Positions 42,172 to 51,627 of a DNA stretch of 64,000 nucleotides are shown in pieces. Position 1 is the first letter of the stretch. Each line of letters opens with the position of its first letter. The position numbers and the translations under genes are program-made. Under the pieces are notes generated by a model. The model made no database searches. It saw only the letters and a program-made list of their open reading frames with translations, and was not told the origin of the DNA. The stretch covers positions 32,494 to 96,493 of the forward strand of contig NZ_KB889687.1 of the NCBI RefSeq assembly GCF_000372745.1, written 5' to 3'. This DNA comes from Embleya scabrispora DSM 41855 (GTDB lineage: Bacteria > Actinomycetota > Actinomycetes > Streptomycetales > Streptomycetaceae).

Positions 42172-43428
42172 TCAGACCTCGTTGCCCGCGTCCCTCGCGA
42201 GCAGGTCCGCGATGGCCTCGCGGCGAAGCAGGACACGCGTGCCGCCGTCGCCCCGGCGGCGGGCATCGCGAGGAGGTCGCCGGGGTGGATGTCCTCGGGC
42301 AGGTCGACGTCGGCGGCCGGCACGTCGCCCGACTCGCAGTAGCGGCCCACGACGGTGACCCGTCGAGTGCGGGCCGCGCCCGGTCGACCGACCAGGCGCA
42401 CGGTGGTGCGCGCGCCGTACAGGGCCGGCCTCGGGTTGTCCGCCATGCCGCCTCCACCGCCACGAACACCCGGTGCGCGGTGCGCTTGACCACGAGCACC
42501 CGGTACAGCGCCACGCCTGCGGGCCCGGTGACGGCCCGGCCCGGCTCGACGATCAGGCGCGGCACGGGCAACTCGTACAGCGCACACCGGCGGGCCGGTT
42601 GCCGGCGTACGTCGACCGCGAACGGCGCGATGTCCAACGCGTGTCCGCCGGTCCGGTAGGCGATCCCGTGGCGACCGCCCAGGTTCAGTTCGGGCAGCAC
42701 GATCCCGTGCCGGTCGCGCAGCCCGGCCAGGAACCTCGCCGGCGTGCCGATCGCCGCCGGCCAGGGCCGCACCGAACCGATCTGTGAGCCCAAGTGACGG
42801 TGCAGACCGGTCAGTTCCAGGTGCGATTGGGAACGACGCGCAGCACCGCGTCCTCCGCGTCGCCTCGGGCGATGGACAGGCCGAACTTCTGGTCCTCGCC
42901 GCCGGTACGAATCGCGTGGTGCGTACCGGCCTCGACCCCGGGTACCACCCGCGCCATCACCCGCTGCCGCTGCCTCGGCGCCATCAGCGCGGCCAACCGG
43001 GCGACTTCGGCCGGGTTGTCCGGCACGATCCGGCCCACGCCCAGGCGCAGCGCCGTGCGCAGTTCGTCCGCCGACTTCGCGTTCCGTGCAGGATGATCCG
43101 CTCGCCGGGCATCCCGGCGAGCGCGGCGGGCGCCAACTCGCCGGCCGAGCACACGTCGAGCCCGAAGCCCTCCTCGCGCAGCCGGCCGACCAGGCCACGA
43201 CACAGGAACGCCTTGGCGGCGTAGGCGATCTCGGCGCCCGGCAGCGCGCGGCGATAGGTCCGGCAGGTGTCCCGAACATGCTCTTCGTCCAGTACGTGGA
43301 GCGGCGTCCCGTACCGCTCCGCGAGTTCGGCCAAGGGCAGCCCCCGACCGCGACGTCGGCACCGCGCGCCCGGGTCGAGCGCGGCCAGACGTCGCGTCCA
43401 CAACCGGCTCCGCAAGCGTGACGGACAT
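42172..43428 (-). pseudogene. Diaminopimelate-decarboxylase-like (LysA) PLP enzyme, broken by multiple frameshifts
   Basis: Starts normally at ATG 43428 (MSVTLAEPVV, AAGGGAG upstream) and ends at TGA 42172 after LLRREAIADLLARDAGNEV. In between the sense jumps among all three frames: GLPLAELAERYGTPLHVLDE with the PLP lysine in YAAKAFLCRGL and CSAGEL; then NAKSADELRTALRLGVGRIVP and EDQKFGLSI; then HLELTGLHRHLGSQIG, LNLGGRHGIAYR and LIVEPGRAVTG; then PALYGARTTVRLVGR. At least five indels are needed, near 43390, 43090, 42830, 42470 and 42240. About 20 residues around the C-terminal Tyr/Asn (MASNYN) region are missing. Substitution decay is slight, so inactivation is recent unless these are assembly errors. 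Confidence 0.8.
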
Positions 43429-43465
43429 GGCAACTCCCTTGTGCGTGAACATGAGTGACGGCAGA

Positions 43466-44185
43466 TCAGCCGAGGAAGGACAGCACGACGAAAAGCACCG
43501 CAGCGACGACGGTGATCCGCAACACGCCGAGCAACCGCAGGTCCCGAAAGGTCCCGGACGGCCGGAGTGCCGCAGAGGTCGCAAAGGCCGCAGAGGCGCC
43601 AGGCAACCCGGGCTCGGATACTCCCGCCGTCCCGGACGCGCCCGAGGATCCGGCACCCACCGCCAGGCCGCCGGTGCCGCCGGCAACGTGGAGACGCGCA
43701 CCCGCCGGCACATCCGCCCGCGATCGCACCGGCCCGACACCGACCGCCGAGCGTGCGGCCTTGGCCGTCCCACCCGCGCCCGCGACCACGACCGACACGA
43801 CCGTCGCGCCGGGCACAGCGGCAGCCCCGCGACCGGCCCCGGCCGCGCCGCCCGCCACACCCACCGGCTCCCCGCGCCGCACCGGCGGCGCCGATCGCAC
43901 CGGCGGCGCCGAGAGCCCAGGGTCGACCAGCATGCGCTCGCCGCCGACCTCGTCCACAAGCGAGCGCACCGCGCCCGCCCCGAGTCGGATCCACTCCTGC
44001 TCGACGCCCAGCACCGCCCGCAACCGCGCCACCGACGTGAACGCGACCACGACCCGGGCGCCCAGCGGGTCCCGGCACAGCCGGACCACCCGAGCCCCGG
44101 CCACCGACCGCACCGGCACGATCAACAGGCGCCGGGCGGTGGTCGTGGAAGCGGGTTCCTCATCGGTGATCAACACATCCGACAC
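43466..44185 (-). CDS. SAV_915 family protein with C-terminal membrane helix
   Basis: A 239-residue protein. The N-terminal 85 residues hold the SAV_915 domain, an SseB-like fold (RLCRDPLGARVVVAFTSVARL, VLGVEQEWIRLGAGAVRSL, MLVDPGL). About 110 residues of Ala/Gly/Val/Pro follow, then a C-terminal hydrophobic helix (LRITVVAAVLFVVLSFLG). The tail anchor is not usual for the family. GTG 44185 has GGAGG 5 nt upstream, better than GTG 44212. It lies 37 nt upstream of the decarboxylase pseudogene on the same strand. Confidence 0.72.
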   Translation of the reverse strand: MSDVLITDEEPASTTTARRLLIVPVRSVAGARVVRLCRDPLGARVVVAFTSVARLRAVLGVEQEWIRLGAGAVRSLVDEVGGERMLVDPGLSAPPVRSAPPVRRGEPVGVAGGAAGAGRGAAAVPGATVVSVVVAGAGGTAKAARSAVGVGPVRSRADVPAGARLHVAGGTGGLAVGAGSSGASGTAGVSEPGLPGASAAFATSAALRPSGTFRDLRLLGVLRITVVAAVLFVVLSFLG

Positions 44186-44444
44186 GACAGCCTCCGAAGT
44201 CCGGCTCCGCACCCAACCGCGAGCCCCACTTCAGACGCTACGACGCCCCATACCGGACAACCCCGCCCCTACCGCGCCCTTGATCATTCCTGCCCGGTTG
44301 TTGACGCTCCCCTGACGTCCGCCGACGCGCGCCTGAACAAAACCCGGGAAATCACCGCACATCAACCCCCTCGAAACCCACTGCGCCCCCTGTGCCAACC
44401 TCGGGTCGCCAAGGCAGACACCCGACGGCGAAGGGACGGCGCGG

Positions 44445-44696
44445 ATGTACCAGGGACGAGCCGCGATCCGAGCCGGCTACTTCATCCTTCGCGGCCTGCT
44501 CGCCCTGTGTCTCCTCTGGAGCCTGCCGAACCTGCTTTCCGACGAATGGCAATACCGCCTGTGGTCCCCGCTGACCGCGTTCCTGTGGACCACCGCGATG
44601 ATCGTGTACCCCTTCGTCGTCATCCGCCGCGAGCTCCGCGGATCCCGCGCCGAAACCCGGCCTCCACAACCCGACCGCACCGCCGCGAAGCCGTAG
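44445..44696 (+). CDS. Small two-helix membrane protein
   Basis: 83 residues with helices at about 12-31 and 44-61 (FLWTTAMIVYPFVVI) and a polar Arg/Pro tail. GAAGGGACGG precedes the ATG. Family not recognised; the consistent Trp/Tyr content argues for a real gene. 44186-44444 upstream is the divergent spacer to the SAV_915 gene and shows only a TTGACG that might be a -35 element. Confidence 0.55.
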   Translation: MYQGRAAIRAGYFILRGLLALCLLWSLPNLLSDEWQYRLWSPLTAFLWTTAMIVYPFVVIRRELRGSRAETRPPQPDRTAAKP

Positions 44697-44760
44697 TCCG
44701 CGGCTTCCCCACCCAAGGCGACCGGCGCGCGGGTGGGCACGAACACCCCCAGGCCCTCCC

Positions 44761-45570
44761 TTACTCCATCCCGAGCCAGGTCCACGTCGTCGTGGCCACC
44801 AACGGACCCCCCGGCCGCACCAACCGCTGCGCCGGGCCCACCAGGCCGTTCGGCGGGCCGGTCTGCGGCTCCACGCACACATGCTCCGGCGGCAGGTCGT
44901 ACACCACCGTGTAGTCGCAGTCCGAGGTCATCCGCAGCCGCAGCGCCCCGGGCCACACCAGCGCCGCGTCCACCCCTCCGGGCGTTCCGTAGCAGTCGTC
45001 CCGAGGGCCCGGCAGCGGGGATATCCGGCGCCCGGTGGGCAGGTAGTCGGCGCCGCGCTCCTCCTGCCACGCGGGCGTGAAGGACAGCTCCAACTCCCCG
45101 CCGACCGCCAACTGCCGCCGGAACCACGGGTGCCACCCGGCCTGCGCGGGAAACACCGCATCCTCGGACTCGATCCGCAACACCGTGACCAGCCCGTCGG
45201 GCGCCAGCGTGAAGGTCTGCTCGACCCGCCCCGCGAACGGCCACGGGTCGGTCAACGCGAACTCGAAGACCGCCGACGCCGCATCCTCCGCCACCTGCTT
45301 CCAGGCCCCCCGATACCCGAGCCCGTGCAGCGCGTGCGGCGCCGCGTCGGCCGGGAACTCGTGGCCGGCGCCATCGAATTCGAACCTGGCCCCGCCCATC
45401 CGGCCGACCCACGGCACCATCGGGTAGCTGCCCCACTCGGCGGGGCGCTCGCCCTCGGTCCGCAACAGTTCGAGCCCGTGCACCCGCAACGAGCCGAGCC
45501 GGCACCCGGCGTCCGGCAGAATCCGCGCCTCGGCGCCTTCGGAACGCAACCACACTTCGCCGTCGATCAT
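44761..45570 (-). CDS. Aldose 1-epimerase family protein (galactose mutarotase fold)
   Basis: A 269-residue beta-sandwich enzyme. GSYPMVPWVGRM is the sugar-binding Asn/Arg loop variant, HALHGLGYRGAW holds the general acid His, QAGWHPWFRR the second His, and VCVEPQTGPPNGL the catalytic Glu. It interconverts anomers of hexoses or hexose phosphates. The ATG at 45570 is 10 nt from the acyl-CoA ligase stop, with its own -10 box overlapping that stop. Confidence 0.88.
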   Translation of the reverse strand: MIDGEVWLRSEGAEARILPDAGCRLGSLRVHGLELLRTEGERPAEWGSYPMVPWVGRMGGARFEFDGAGHEFPADAAPHALHGLGYRGAWKQVAEDAASAVFEFALTDPWPFAGRVEQTFTLAPDGLVTVLRIESEDAVFPAQAGWHPWFRRQLAVGGELELSFTPAWQEERGADYLPTGRRISPLPGPRDDCYGTPGGVDAALVWPGALRLRMTSDCDYTVVYDLPPEHVCVEPQTGPPNGLVGPAQRLVRPGGPLVATTTWTWLGME

Positions 45571-45577
45571 GGTCGGC

Positions 45578-45583
45578 AGATTA
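45578..45583 (-). promoter_or_regulatory. -10 box of the aldose epimerase
   Basis: TAATCT on the minus strand, 7 nt before the ATG at 45570; it overlaps the TAA stop of the upstream ligase gene. Confidence 0.45.
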
Positions 45584-47122
45584 CGCGTAACGCTCCCGAA
45601 GCTGCTTCTTGAGCACCTTTCCGGACGGATTCCGCGGCAGTGCGGAGACGATCTCGATACGCTCCGGGAACTTCTGCCGCATCACTTCCCGAGTGTCCAG
45701 GAAATCCCGCACCGTACGCAGATCCGGCAATATCGCCGGATCCGTCGGCACGATCACCGCGCACACCAGTTCACCGCGTTCGGCATCGGGCAGGCCGATC
45801 ACGGTGACCTCCGCGACGGCAGGGTGGGCGTCGAGCAGGTCCTCGACCTCCTTGGCGCTGATCGTCTCGCCCTTGCGCAGGATGACGTCCTTGATCCGCC
45901 CGGTCACGTACACGTTGCCGTGCTCGTCCACCCGGCCCAGATCGCCCGTGCGCAGCCGCCCCGCGTCGTCGAACGCCTCGGCGTCCAGCCTCGCGTCCAC
46001 GTAGCCGCGCATCACCTGCGGCCCGCGCACCCGCAGCTCGCCCTCCGCGCCGACCGGCACCGCCGCGCCGTCCGGTCCGACCACGGCGACCTCCACCCCG
46101 CGGGTGGGCCGGCCCTCGGCCCGGGCCAGCGCCTCGTCCGGGTCGTTCGGGCCCGCCATGGTCAGGATCGGCGCCTCGGTCATCCCCCATCCGGCCAGGA
46201 TGCCCACGCCGCCCAGTTCGTTCCTGATCTCGTGGTGCAGCCCGGGCGGCTTGGGCGCGCCGCCGCCCGGGCAGCTGCGCAGCTGCGGAAACAGCGGGTC
46301 GCCGGCCGGCCGGCGACGCTGGGCGGCCAGCCATGCCTGGTGGAAGACGGTGCCCGCGCCGGCCAGCGTGACCCGCTCGCGGCGCAGCAGTTCGGGCGTC
46401 TCCTCGGGGTGGAACGCCTCGGTCAGGATCATCGTGACGCCGTGGGTGAGCGCCGCGGTCAACCACGTCGTACAGCCGCCGATGTGCGCGAACGGGAAGA
46501 CCAGGGCGACCCGGTCCCGCTCGTTCGCGCCGATCCGGTCCGCCATGCCGACGCCCGCGGCCATGATCGTCGCGTCGGTGTGCCGGGCGCCCTTGGGGTC
46601 GGCGGTGGTCCCGGACGTGTAGAAGTACCAGCGCACCGGGGCGTCCTCGGGCGTGCCGGGCACGGCCGGCGGGGGCGGCAGCACGGCCGGGTCGCCGGTG
46701 GGCAGCGGGCCGTCCAGGACCAGCAGCTCCAGGCCCGGGACCCGGTCGCGCACCCGGCGGGCCAGTTCGGGGTAGTCGTAGCCGCGCCACACCGGCGGCA
46801 CGATCAGCATCGAGGCGCCGGTCTGCCGGGTGACGAAGACGAGTTCGCGTTCGCGCTGGACGGGCATCACCGGGTTCTGGATCACGCCGAGCCGGGACAG
46901 GGCACCGACCAGGACGACGGATTCGAGCCGGGTGGGCAATTGCCAGGTGACCGTGTCGCCCGCGCCGAGGCCCTGGGTGTGCAGAAACGCGGCGGTGGCC
47001 TCGGCCGCGTCGCGGAACGCGCGGTGGGTCAGCCGTCGGCCGCCTTCGTCGACCAGCAGCTCGCCGTCGGGCGACCGGGCCGCCCGCGCCTCGATGGCCG
47101 CCCAGAGGCTCGTATGTGTCAC
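45581..47122 (-). CDS. AMP-dependent acyl-CoA synthetase/ligase (2,3-dihydroxybenzoate/cyclohexanecarboxylate type)
   Basis: A 513-residue adenylate-forming ligase that activates a carboxylic acid with ATP and joins it to CoA. P-loop YTSGTTADPKG at about 177-187, A5 motif GWGMTEAP, A7 LRTGDLGRVDEHGNVYVTGRIKD and the A10 lysine in NPSGKVLKKQL are intact. The substrate-pocket residues (FAHIGGCTTWL) resemble enzymes of medium-chain or cyclic acids. GTG 47122 follows GAGGAGGG. Confidence 0.87.
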   Translation of the reverse strand: MTHTSLWAAIEARAARSPDGELLVDEGGRRLTHRAFRDAAEATAAFLHTQGLGAGDTVTWQLPTRLESVVLVGALSRLGVIQNPVMPVQRERELVFVTRQTGASMLIVPPVWRGYDYPELARRVRDRVPGLELLVLDGPLPTGDPAVLPPPPAVPGTPEDAPVRWYFYTSGTTADPKGARHTDATIMAAGVGMADRIGANERDRVALVFPFAHIGGCTTWLTAALTHGVTMILTEAFHPEETPELLRRERVTLAGAGTVFHQAWLAAQRRRPAGDPLFPQLRSCPGGGAPKPPGLHHEIRNELGGVGILAGWGMTEAPILTMAGPNDPDEALARAEGRPTRGVEVAVVGPDGAAVPVGAEGELRVRGPQVMRGYVDARLDAEAFDDAGRLRTGDLGRVDEHGNVYVTGRIKDVILRKGETISAKEVEDLLDAHPAVAEVTVIGLPDAERGELVCAVIVPTDPAILPDLRTVRDFLDTREVMRQKFPERIEIVSALPRNPSGKVLKKQLRERYA

Positions 47123-47255
47123 CGTCGTGCCCTCCTCGCCCCGCCCGTCCCGAATACCTATCAGGAACGGTCGCGACCCGACAGGGCGACGACATCGCAC
47201 CGGCCTCCGTCGCCCCGACCCGAGCCGGTCGCGCGACAGACGGATACAGGCAGGT

Positions 47256-48215
47256 TCACAGATACAAGAAGTGCGGTGACACCACGATCACCGAAGGCAC
47301 CAGCAGCGCCGCCGCGGTCAGCAGCCGCAGCCCGGCGGAGGCGACCGGCGCGCCCACCTTGACGCCCGCGACGGCCACTTCGGGGTGTGCGCTCGCCCGC
47401 ACCTGATGCACCGTGAGCTCCTCCTGGCGCTGCTGCGGCCAGGCGAAGCACGGACAGAACGGCCCGCCCGCCTGCCCGGGACCGGACAGCTTGACGATCG
47501 CCCGGCGCAGGTTGACCCGCGCGATCGAGCCGTGCACGTCCGCGTCCGCCGCCTTCTCCGACAGTTCCGCGGCGTGGTCGGCCCATTCGCCGAAGAACCG
47601 CACCATCGGGTAGGCGTCGGCCAGCGTGTCGGCGCAGACCATCCACTGCGCGTCGCGCCGGCGCAGGTGCCCCGCCATGTGGGTGAGCACCGCGTTCAAC
47701 TCCTCCGGGCGGAGCAGGTCCAACGCCCGCGTGGTGGCCTCCACGCGCGGCGGTCGGGACGGCAGCAGCACCAGGCGCGGCGCCTCGTCCTCGACGATCA
47801 CCAGGCGCGGTCGGCCGCCGGCCTCCTCGTCCAGCAGCGGCGCGCAGTTCTCCAACCGGTGCAACTGCACGTGCAGCGCCCGCCGGTAGTCGCGGGTGGC
47901 GCCCGCGCCCCGGCGCCAGCCGACCACGAGGAGCACCAGCGCCAGCACGGCGACGACGATCTGCACGACCAGTGGCACGTGCGGCATGCCGATGCGCGGG
48001 TCGAAGCCGGCCGCCCGCATCGGGGCGAGCCACAGGTCGGGCGTGTAGACCGGCACGGCCAGCACGAACGAGGCGAGTACGCCGCCGGCGGCGGCCCGCC
48101 AGGCGCGTTGCACGTGACGCGGGCTGAAGCCGCTGCGTTCGGCCCGGCGCAGAACGCGGGGGGCGGTCACCAGGATGGCCGCCGCGAAAGCCGTCAGCAC
48201 AAGTCCGTACAACAC
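47256..48215 (-). CDS. M56/BlaR1-like membrane protein with degenerate HMAGH motif
   Basis: A 319-residue protein. Helices at about 3-20, 42-60 and 85-105, a cytoplasmic domain, and a last helix at about 293-312, the plan of Streptomyces M56 metallopeptidases. The zinc motif expected after LRPEELNAVL reads THMAGHLRRRD: both histidines are kept but the catalytic Glu of HExxH is Met. A second Cys-containing segment (PFCPCFAWPQQRQEEL) follows. It may therefore be a non-catalytic sensor. No BlaI/MecI repressor gene is next to it. GTG 48215 chosen because the first helix begins there. Confidence 0.7.
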   Translation of the reverse strand: MLYGLVLTAFAAAILVTAPRVLRRAERSGFSPRHVQRAWRAAAGGVLASFVLAVPVYTPDLWLAPMRAAGFDPRIGMPHVPLVVQIVVAVLALVLLVVGWRRGAGATRDYRRALHVQLHRLENCAPLLDEEAGGRPRLVIVEDEAPRLVLLPSRPPRVEATTRALDLLRPEELNAVLTHMAGHLRRRDAQWMVCADTLADAYPMVRFFGEWADHAAELSEKAADADVHGSIARVNLRRAIVKLSGPGQAGGPFCPCFAWPQQRQEELTVHQVRASAHPEVAVAGVKVGAPVASAGLRLLTAAALLVPSVIVVSPHFLYL

Positions 48216-48345
48216 GTCCTCGCCGCCCCTTTCTGGCTTCGTCACCGCCGTGCCCGTTCGGCCCTGCAACGGTTCTAGGCGCCAAGTGGTTTCCGCGTCC
48301 AGGAGACAGGCCACATCGGGCGGGTGATTTATTCGGCGAACACCA

Positions 48346-48410
48346 ACCACCCGGTGGTATTGCGGACCCGATGCGGACCCGGATCGAATCGGCGTGGAAA
48401 CCGAATCGAA
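48346..48410. promoter_or_regulatory. Divergent promoter region with two inverted repeats
   Basis: ACCACC-C-GGTGGT (48346-48358) is perfect. TCGAATCGG (48384-48392) and CCGAATCGA (48401-48409) are inverted with one mismatch and an 8-nt spacer. They lie between the M56-like gene (minus) and the SRPBCC gene (plus). Confidence 0.45.
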
Positions 48411-48462
48411 TTGCATCGTCCCATCTCCACGCGCGTAATTTCGAACCCATGGGAGTGCCTTC

Positions 48463-48891
48463 ATGCACGAAATCTCACGTTCGGCTGTGATCGCCGCCAC
48501 ACCGGACAAGGTCTGGGCGGTCATCGGCGACTTCGGCGGCCTGGGCGACTGGCACCCGGTGGTGCCGCCGAGCACCATCGAAGGCGGCGGCGACGCCAAC
48601 ACCCCGGGCGCGGTAAGGGCGTTCGCGATCGACGGCGAGGTGCTCTCGCGCGAGGAACTGCTCAGCCACGACGCGGACGCGCACCGGATGACATATCGCC
48701 TGATCCAGGTGCCGCTGGCGGTGAGCGACTACGTCGGCTCGCTCGCGGTGCACCCGCACCCCGACGGCAGCGAGGTGGTCTGGTCGGCCACCTACGAGAG
48801 TGACGAGGACCTGGTGGAGACCGTCGACGCGGTATTCGCCGACGGCACCTACGGCGCGGGGCTGACCGCCCTTCGGGAGCGCTTCGCGTAG
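48463..48891 (+). CDS. SRPBCC family protein (polyketide cyclase/dehydrase 2-like)
   Basis: A 142-residue START-like helix-grip protein with RSAVIAATPDKVWAVIGDFGGLGDWHP at the N terminus and EVVWSATYESDED in the final strands. These proteins bind hydrophobic ligands in a deep pocket; some are cyclases, many have no known activity. There is no polyketide cluster nearby. Single gene. Confidence 0.8.
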   Translation: MHEISRSAVIAATPDKVWAVIGDFGGLGDWHPVVPPSTIEGGGDANTPGAVRAFAIDGEVLSREELLSHDADAHRMTYRLIQVPLAVSDYVGSLAVHPHPDGSEVVWSATYESDEDLVETVDAVFADGTYGAGLTALRERFA

Positions 48892-49127
48892 GCCGCGTCA
48901 ACGAATCCCGGCAGGACGAACCGGGACCCCCGGGACGGGGCACGAGTCCCGTCCCGGGGGATCCCGCCGGGCCGCCGGACGGCATCCGGTCGGGAAAGCC
49001 ACCTCGGGCGTACGCGAACACTCCGTCGACGAACGCCCACGCACAGCGACCTCGATCGGGCGCGCGTATCGCATGGTGAGACGATCGCCGTATGCTTCGG
49101 CCACCCCGAACCGATCTTGAGGTAACC

Positions 49128-51503
49128 ATGCATCGCAGCGACACGGACCACGCCGCGGCCGCGCTCGGCATCGACCTGCCCGTCCTGGAGGCGGTCCAGC
49201 GCCGCATCCTGTGGCTCGCCACCCGCATCGTCGACTCCGCCAACCACGACCGGCCGAACCCGGACGGCATCAAGGTCGGCGGCCACCAGGCGTCCTCCGC
49301 GTCGCTGGTGTCCGCGATGACCGCGTTGTGGTTCGCGCACCTCGACGGCCCGGACCGGATCAGCGTCAAGCCGCACGCGTCGCCCGTCTTCCACGCGATC
49401 CAGTACCTGCTCGGCAACCTGGACCGGGCCTACCTGACCACGCTGCGCGCCAAGGGCGGGCTCCAGTCGTACCCCTCCCGGACCAAGGACCCGGACCGCG
49501 AGTGGATCGACTTCTCCACCGGCTCGGTCGGCCTGGGCGCGGCGGCACCGCTGTTCGGCGCCGCCACCCGGCGGTACGTGGACGCCCACTTCGGACCGCG
49601 TCCCGCGTCCCGCTTCGTCGCCCTCCTGGGCGACGCCGAGTTGGACGAGGGCAACATCTGGGAGGCCATCGCGGACCCGGCCACCCAGGGCCTGGGCAAC
49701 GTGATGTGGCTGGTCGACTTCAACCGCCAGTCGCTGGATCGGGTGGTGCCCGGGGTGCGGATCGACCAGTGGCGCGGCCAGTTCGAGGCGGCCGGCTGGC
49801 ACGTGGTCGAGGTCAAGTACGGCCGCCGGCTCCAGGCCGCGTTCGAGCGGCCCGGCGGCGCCGTGCTCAAGGCGTGGATCGACGCGATGCCCAACGAGCA
49901 GTACCAGGCCCTGTTCGGCCTCGCCGACCAGGACGTGCGCGCACACTTCCTGGACGGCGCGCCGGCCGACGTCGCGGACACCGTCGCGGACGTGCCCGAC
50001 GCCGAATTGCACGCGCTGGTCACCGACCTCGGCGGGCACGACATCGCCGCCCTGCTCGACGCCTACCGGCGCTGCGACGCGGTCACCGATCGACCCAGCG
50101 TGGTCTTCGCCTACACCGTCAAGGGCTGGGGTCTGCCGATCGCGGGCAACCCGCGCAACCACTCCGCGCTGCTGAGCACCGAGCAGGTGGCCACGCTGCG
50201 CGCCGGGTTCGGGCTGACCGAGCGCACCGAGTGGGACCGCTTCGACGCCGCCACCCCCGAGGGCATCCTGGCCGGGCAGCGCCGCGAACACCTGGCCCGC
50301 GCGCCCAAGCCGGGCCCGCTCGGCGTCCCGGTCGCCGCCGCCACCGATCAGCGGATGACCAAGCCGGTCTCCACCCAGGAGACCTTCGGCCGGGTCCTGG
50401 TCGACCTCTCCCGCGACCCGGCGCTGGCGCCGTACCTGGTGACCACCGCACCCGACGTGGCCACCTCCACCAATCTGGCCGGCTTCATCAACCGCACCGG
50501 CGTCTTCGCGCCCACCGATCGCCGCGCGTGGTCCGGCGAGGGTGCGCTGAAGTGGATCGAGGGCCCGAGCGGGCAGCACATCGAGCTGGGCATCTCCGAG
50601 ATGAACCTGTTCCTGCTGCTCGGACAACTCGGCCTGGCGGGCGACTTGTCCGGGCAGCCGCTGATCCCGATCGGCACGGTCTACGACCCGTTCGTGTGCC
50701 GCGGCCTGGACGCGTTCATCCACGCCGTCTACTCCGGATCGCGGTTCATCGTGGCCGGCACCCCCTCCGGCGTCACGCTCGCTCCCGAGGGCGGCGCGCA
50801 CCAGTCCACCATCACCGCGTCGATCGGGCTCGAACTGCCCGGCACCACGCTGATCGAGCCCGCCTACGGCACCGCGCTGGACTGGCTGCTGTGCGACGCG
50901 GTGGGCCGGATCGTGGGCGGCCCGGACCACGGCGTCGAGCCGGACAACGGCGCCTACTACTTCCGGTTGACCACCCGGCCGATCGACCAGGCGCCGTTCG
51001 AGGCCGCCCGGACCCGGCTCGGCGACGCGCTGCTGCGCCGCCAGGTGCTCGCGGGTGCGTACCGGCTCCTGGAGGCGCCCGATCTGCCGGGCGCGCCGAG
51101 CGTGTACCTGGCCGCCTCCGGCGCGGTACTGCCCGAGGTGCTGACCGCCGCGCACGAGCTGCGCGACGAGGGCATCGCCGCGCATGTCGTGGACATCACC
51201 TCGGCCGACCGGCTCTACAGCGCCTGGCAGCGCACCTTGCGCCAAGGGGTGCGCACGGCGACCACGCCGTCCGCGCCCGGCGCGTTGCGCACCGCGTTCC
51301 CGCATCGGGCGCCGGTGGTCACCGTGCACGACTCGTCCTCGCACACGCTCGCGTGGCTCGGCTCGGCGCTCGGCGTGCCCAGCGTGCCGCTGGGCGTGGA
51401 CCAGTTCGGTCAGACCGGCCGGATCGAGGATCTGTACGAACTGCACGACCTGCTGCCCGGTTCGATCGTCAACGCGGCGCTGGCCGCGCTCTCGCTCGCC
51501 TGA
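49128..51503 (+). CDS. Homodimeric 2-oxoacid dehydrogenase E1/transketolase-like TPP enzyme (AceE-like)
   Basis: A 791-residue thiamine-diphosphate enzyme. The cofactor motif GDAELDEGN is at about 168-176 and closes 26 residues later at DFNRQ; the GIKVGGHQASSASLVSAMTAL block near the start and EGPSGQHIELGISEMNLFLLLGQLGL in the pyrimidine domain (activating Glu) match AceE-type E1. It is about 100 residues shorter than AceE and belongs to the Streptomyces paralogues annotated as transketolase-like. No E2 or E3 gene is in the window, so oxidation via lipoyl domains is not assured. ATG 49128 has GAGGT 5 nt upstream; an upstream ATG at 49092 is less likely. Confidence 0.82.
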   Translation: MHRSDTDHAAAALGIDLPVLEAVQRRILWLATRIVDSANHDRPNPDGIKVGGHQASSASLVSAMTALWFAHLDGPDRISVKPHASPVFHAIQYLLGNLDRAYLTTLRAKGGLQSYPSRTKDPDREWIDFSTGSVGLGAAAPLFGAATRRYVDAHFGPRPASRFVALLGDAELDEGNIWEAIADPATQGLGNVMWLVDFNRQSLDRVVPGVRIDQWRGQFEAAGWHVVEVKYGRRLQAAFERPGGAVLKAWIDAMPNEQYQALFGLADQDVRAHFLDGAPADVADTVADVPDAELHALVTDLGGHDIAALLDAYRRCDAVTDRPSVVFAYTVKGWGLPIAGNPRNHSALLSTEQVATLRAGFGLTERTEWDRFDAATPEGILAGQRREHLARAPKPGPLGVPVAAATDQRMTKPVSTQETFGRVLVDLSRDPALAPYLVTTAPDVATSTNLAGFINRTGVFAPTDRRAWSGEGALKWIEGPSGQHIELGISEMNLFLLLGQLGLAGDLSGQPLIPIGTVYDPFVCRGLDAFIHAVYSGSRFIVAGTPSGVTLAPEGGAHQSTITASIGLELPGTTLIEPAYGTALDWLLCDAVGRIVGGPDHGVEPDNGAYYFRLTTRPIDQAPFEAARTRLGDALLRRQVLAGAYRLLEAPDLPGAPSVYLAASGAVLPEVLTAAHELRDEGIAAHVVDITSADRLYSAWQRTLRQGVRTATTPSAPGALRTAFPHRAPVVTVHDSSSHTLAWLGSALGVPSVPLGVDQFGQTGRIEDLYELHDLLPGSIVNAALAALSLA

Positions 51504-51519
51504 GCGGACCCGCCGCACC

Positions 51520-51562
51520 GGCCCGGCCGGCCGCCGACTCGGGGCCGGCGGCCGGCCGGGCC
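51520..51562 (+). terminator. Strong terminator of the E1-like gene
   Basis: Perfect 17-bp GC stem, 51520-51536 with 51546-51562, 9-nt loop, followed by CGCCCTTTT-like sequence (T-run at 51567-51570). Confidence 0.8.
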
Positions 51563-51627
51563 GCCCTTTTCGCTCACGCGTACGGTATGCCTGCTGACGG
51601 AGCGTCCGACGATTCGAGGAGCTGTGC

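Noticed and set aside
42984..44078. Intact Gly/Ala/Arg-rich proteins across the decarboxylase and SAV_915 region
   Set aside because: These frames only carry fragments of the decarboxylase in one part and shadows of SAV_915 in the other.
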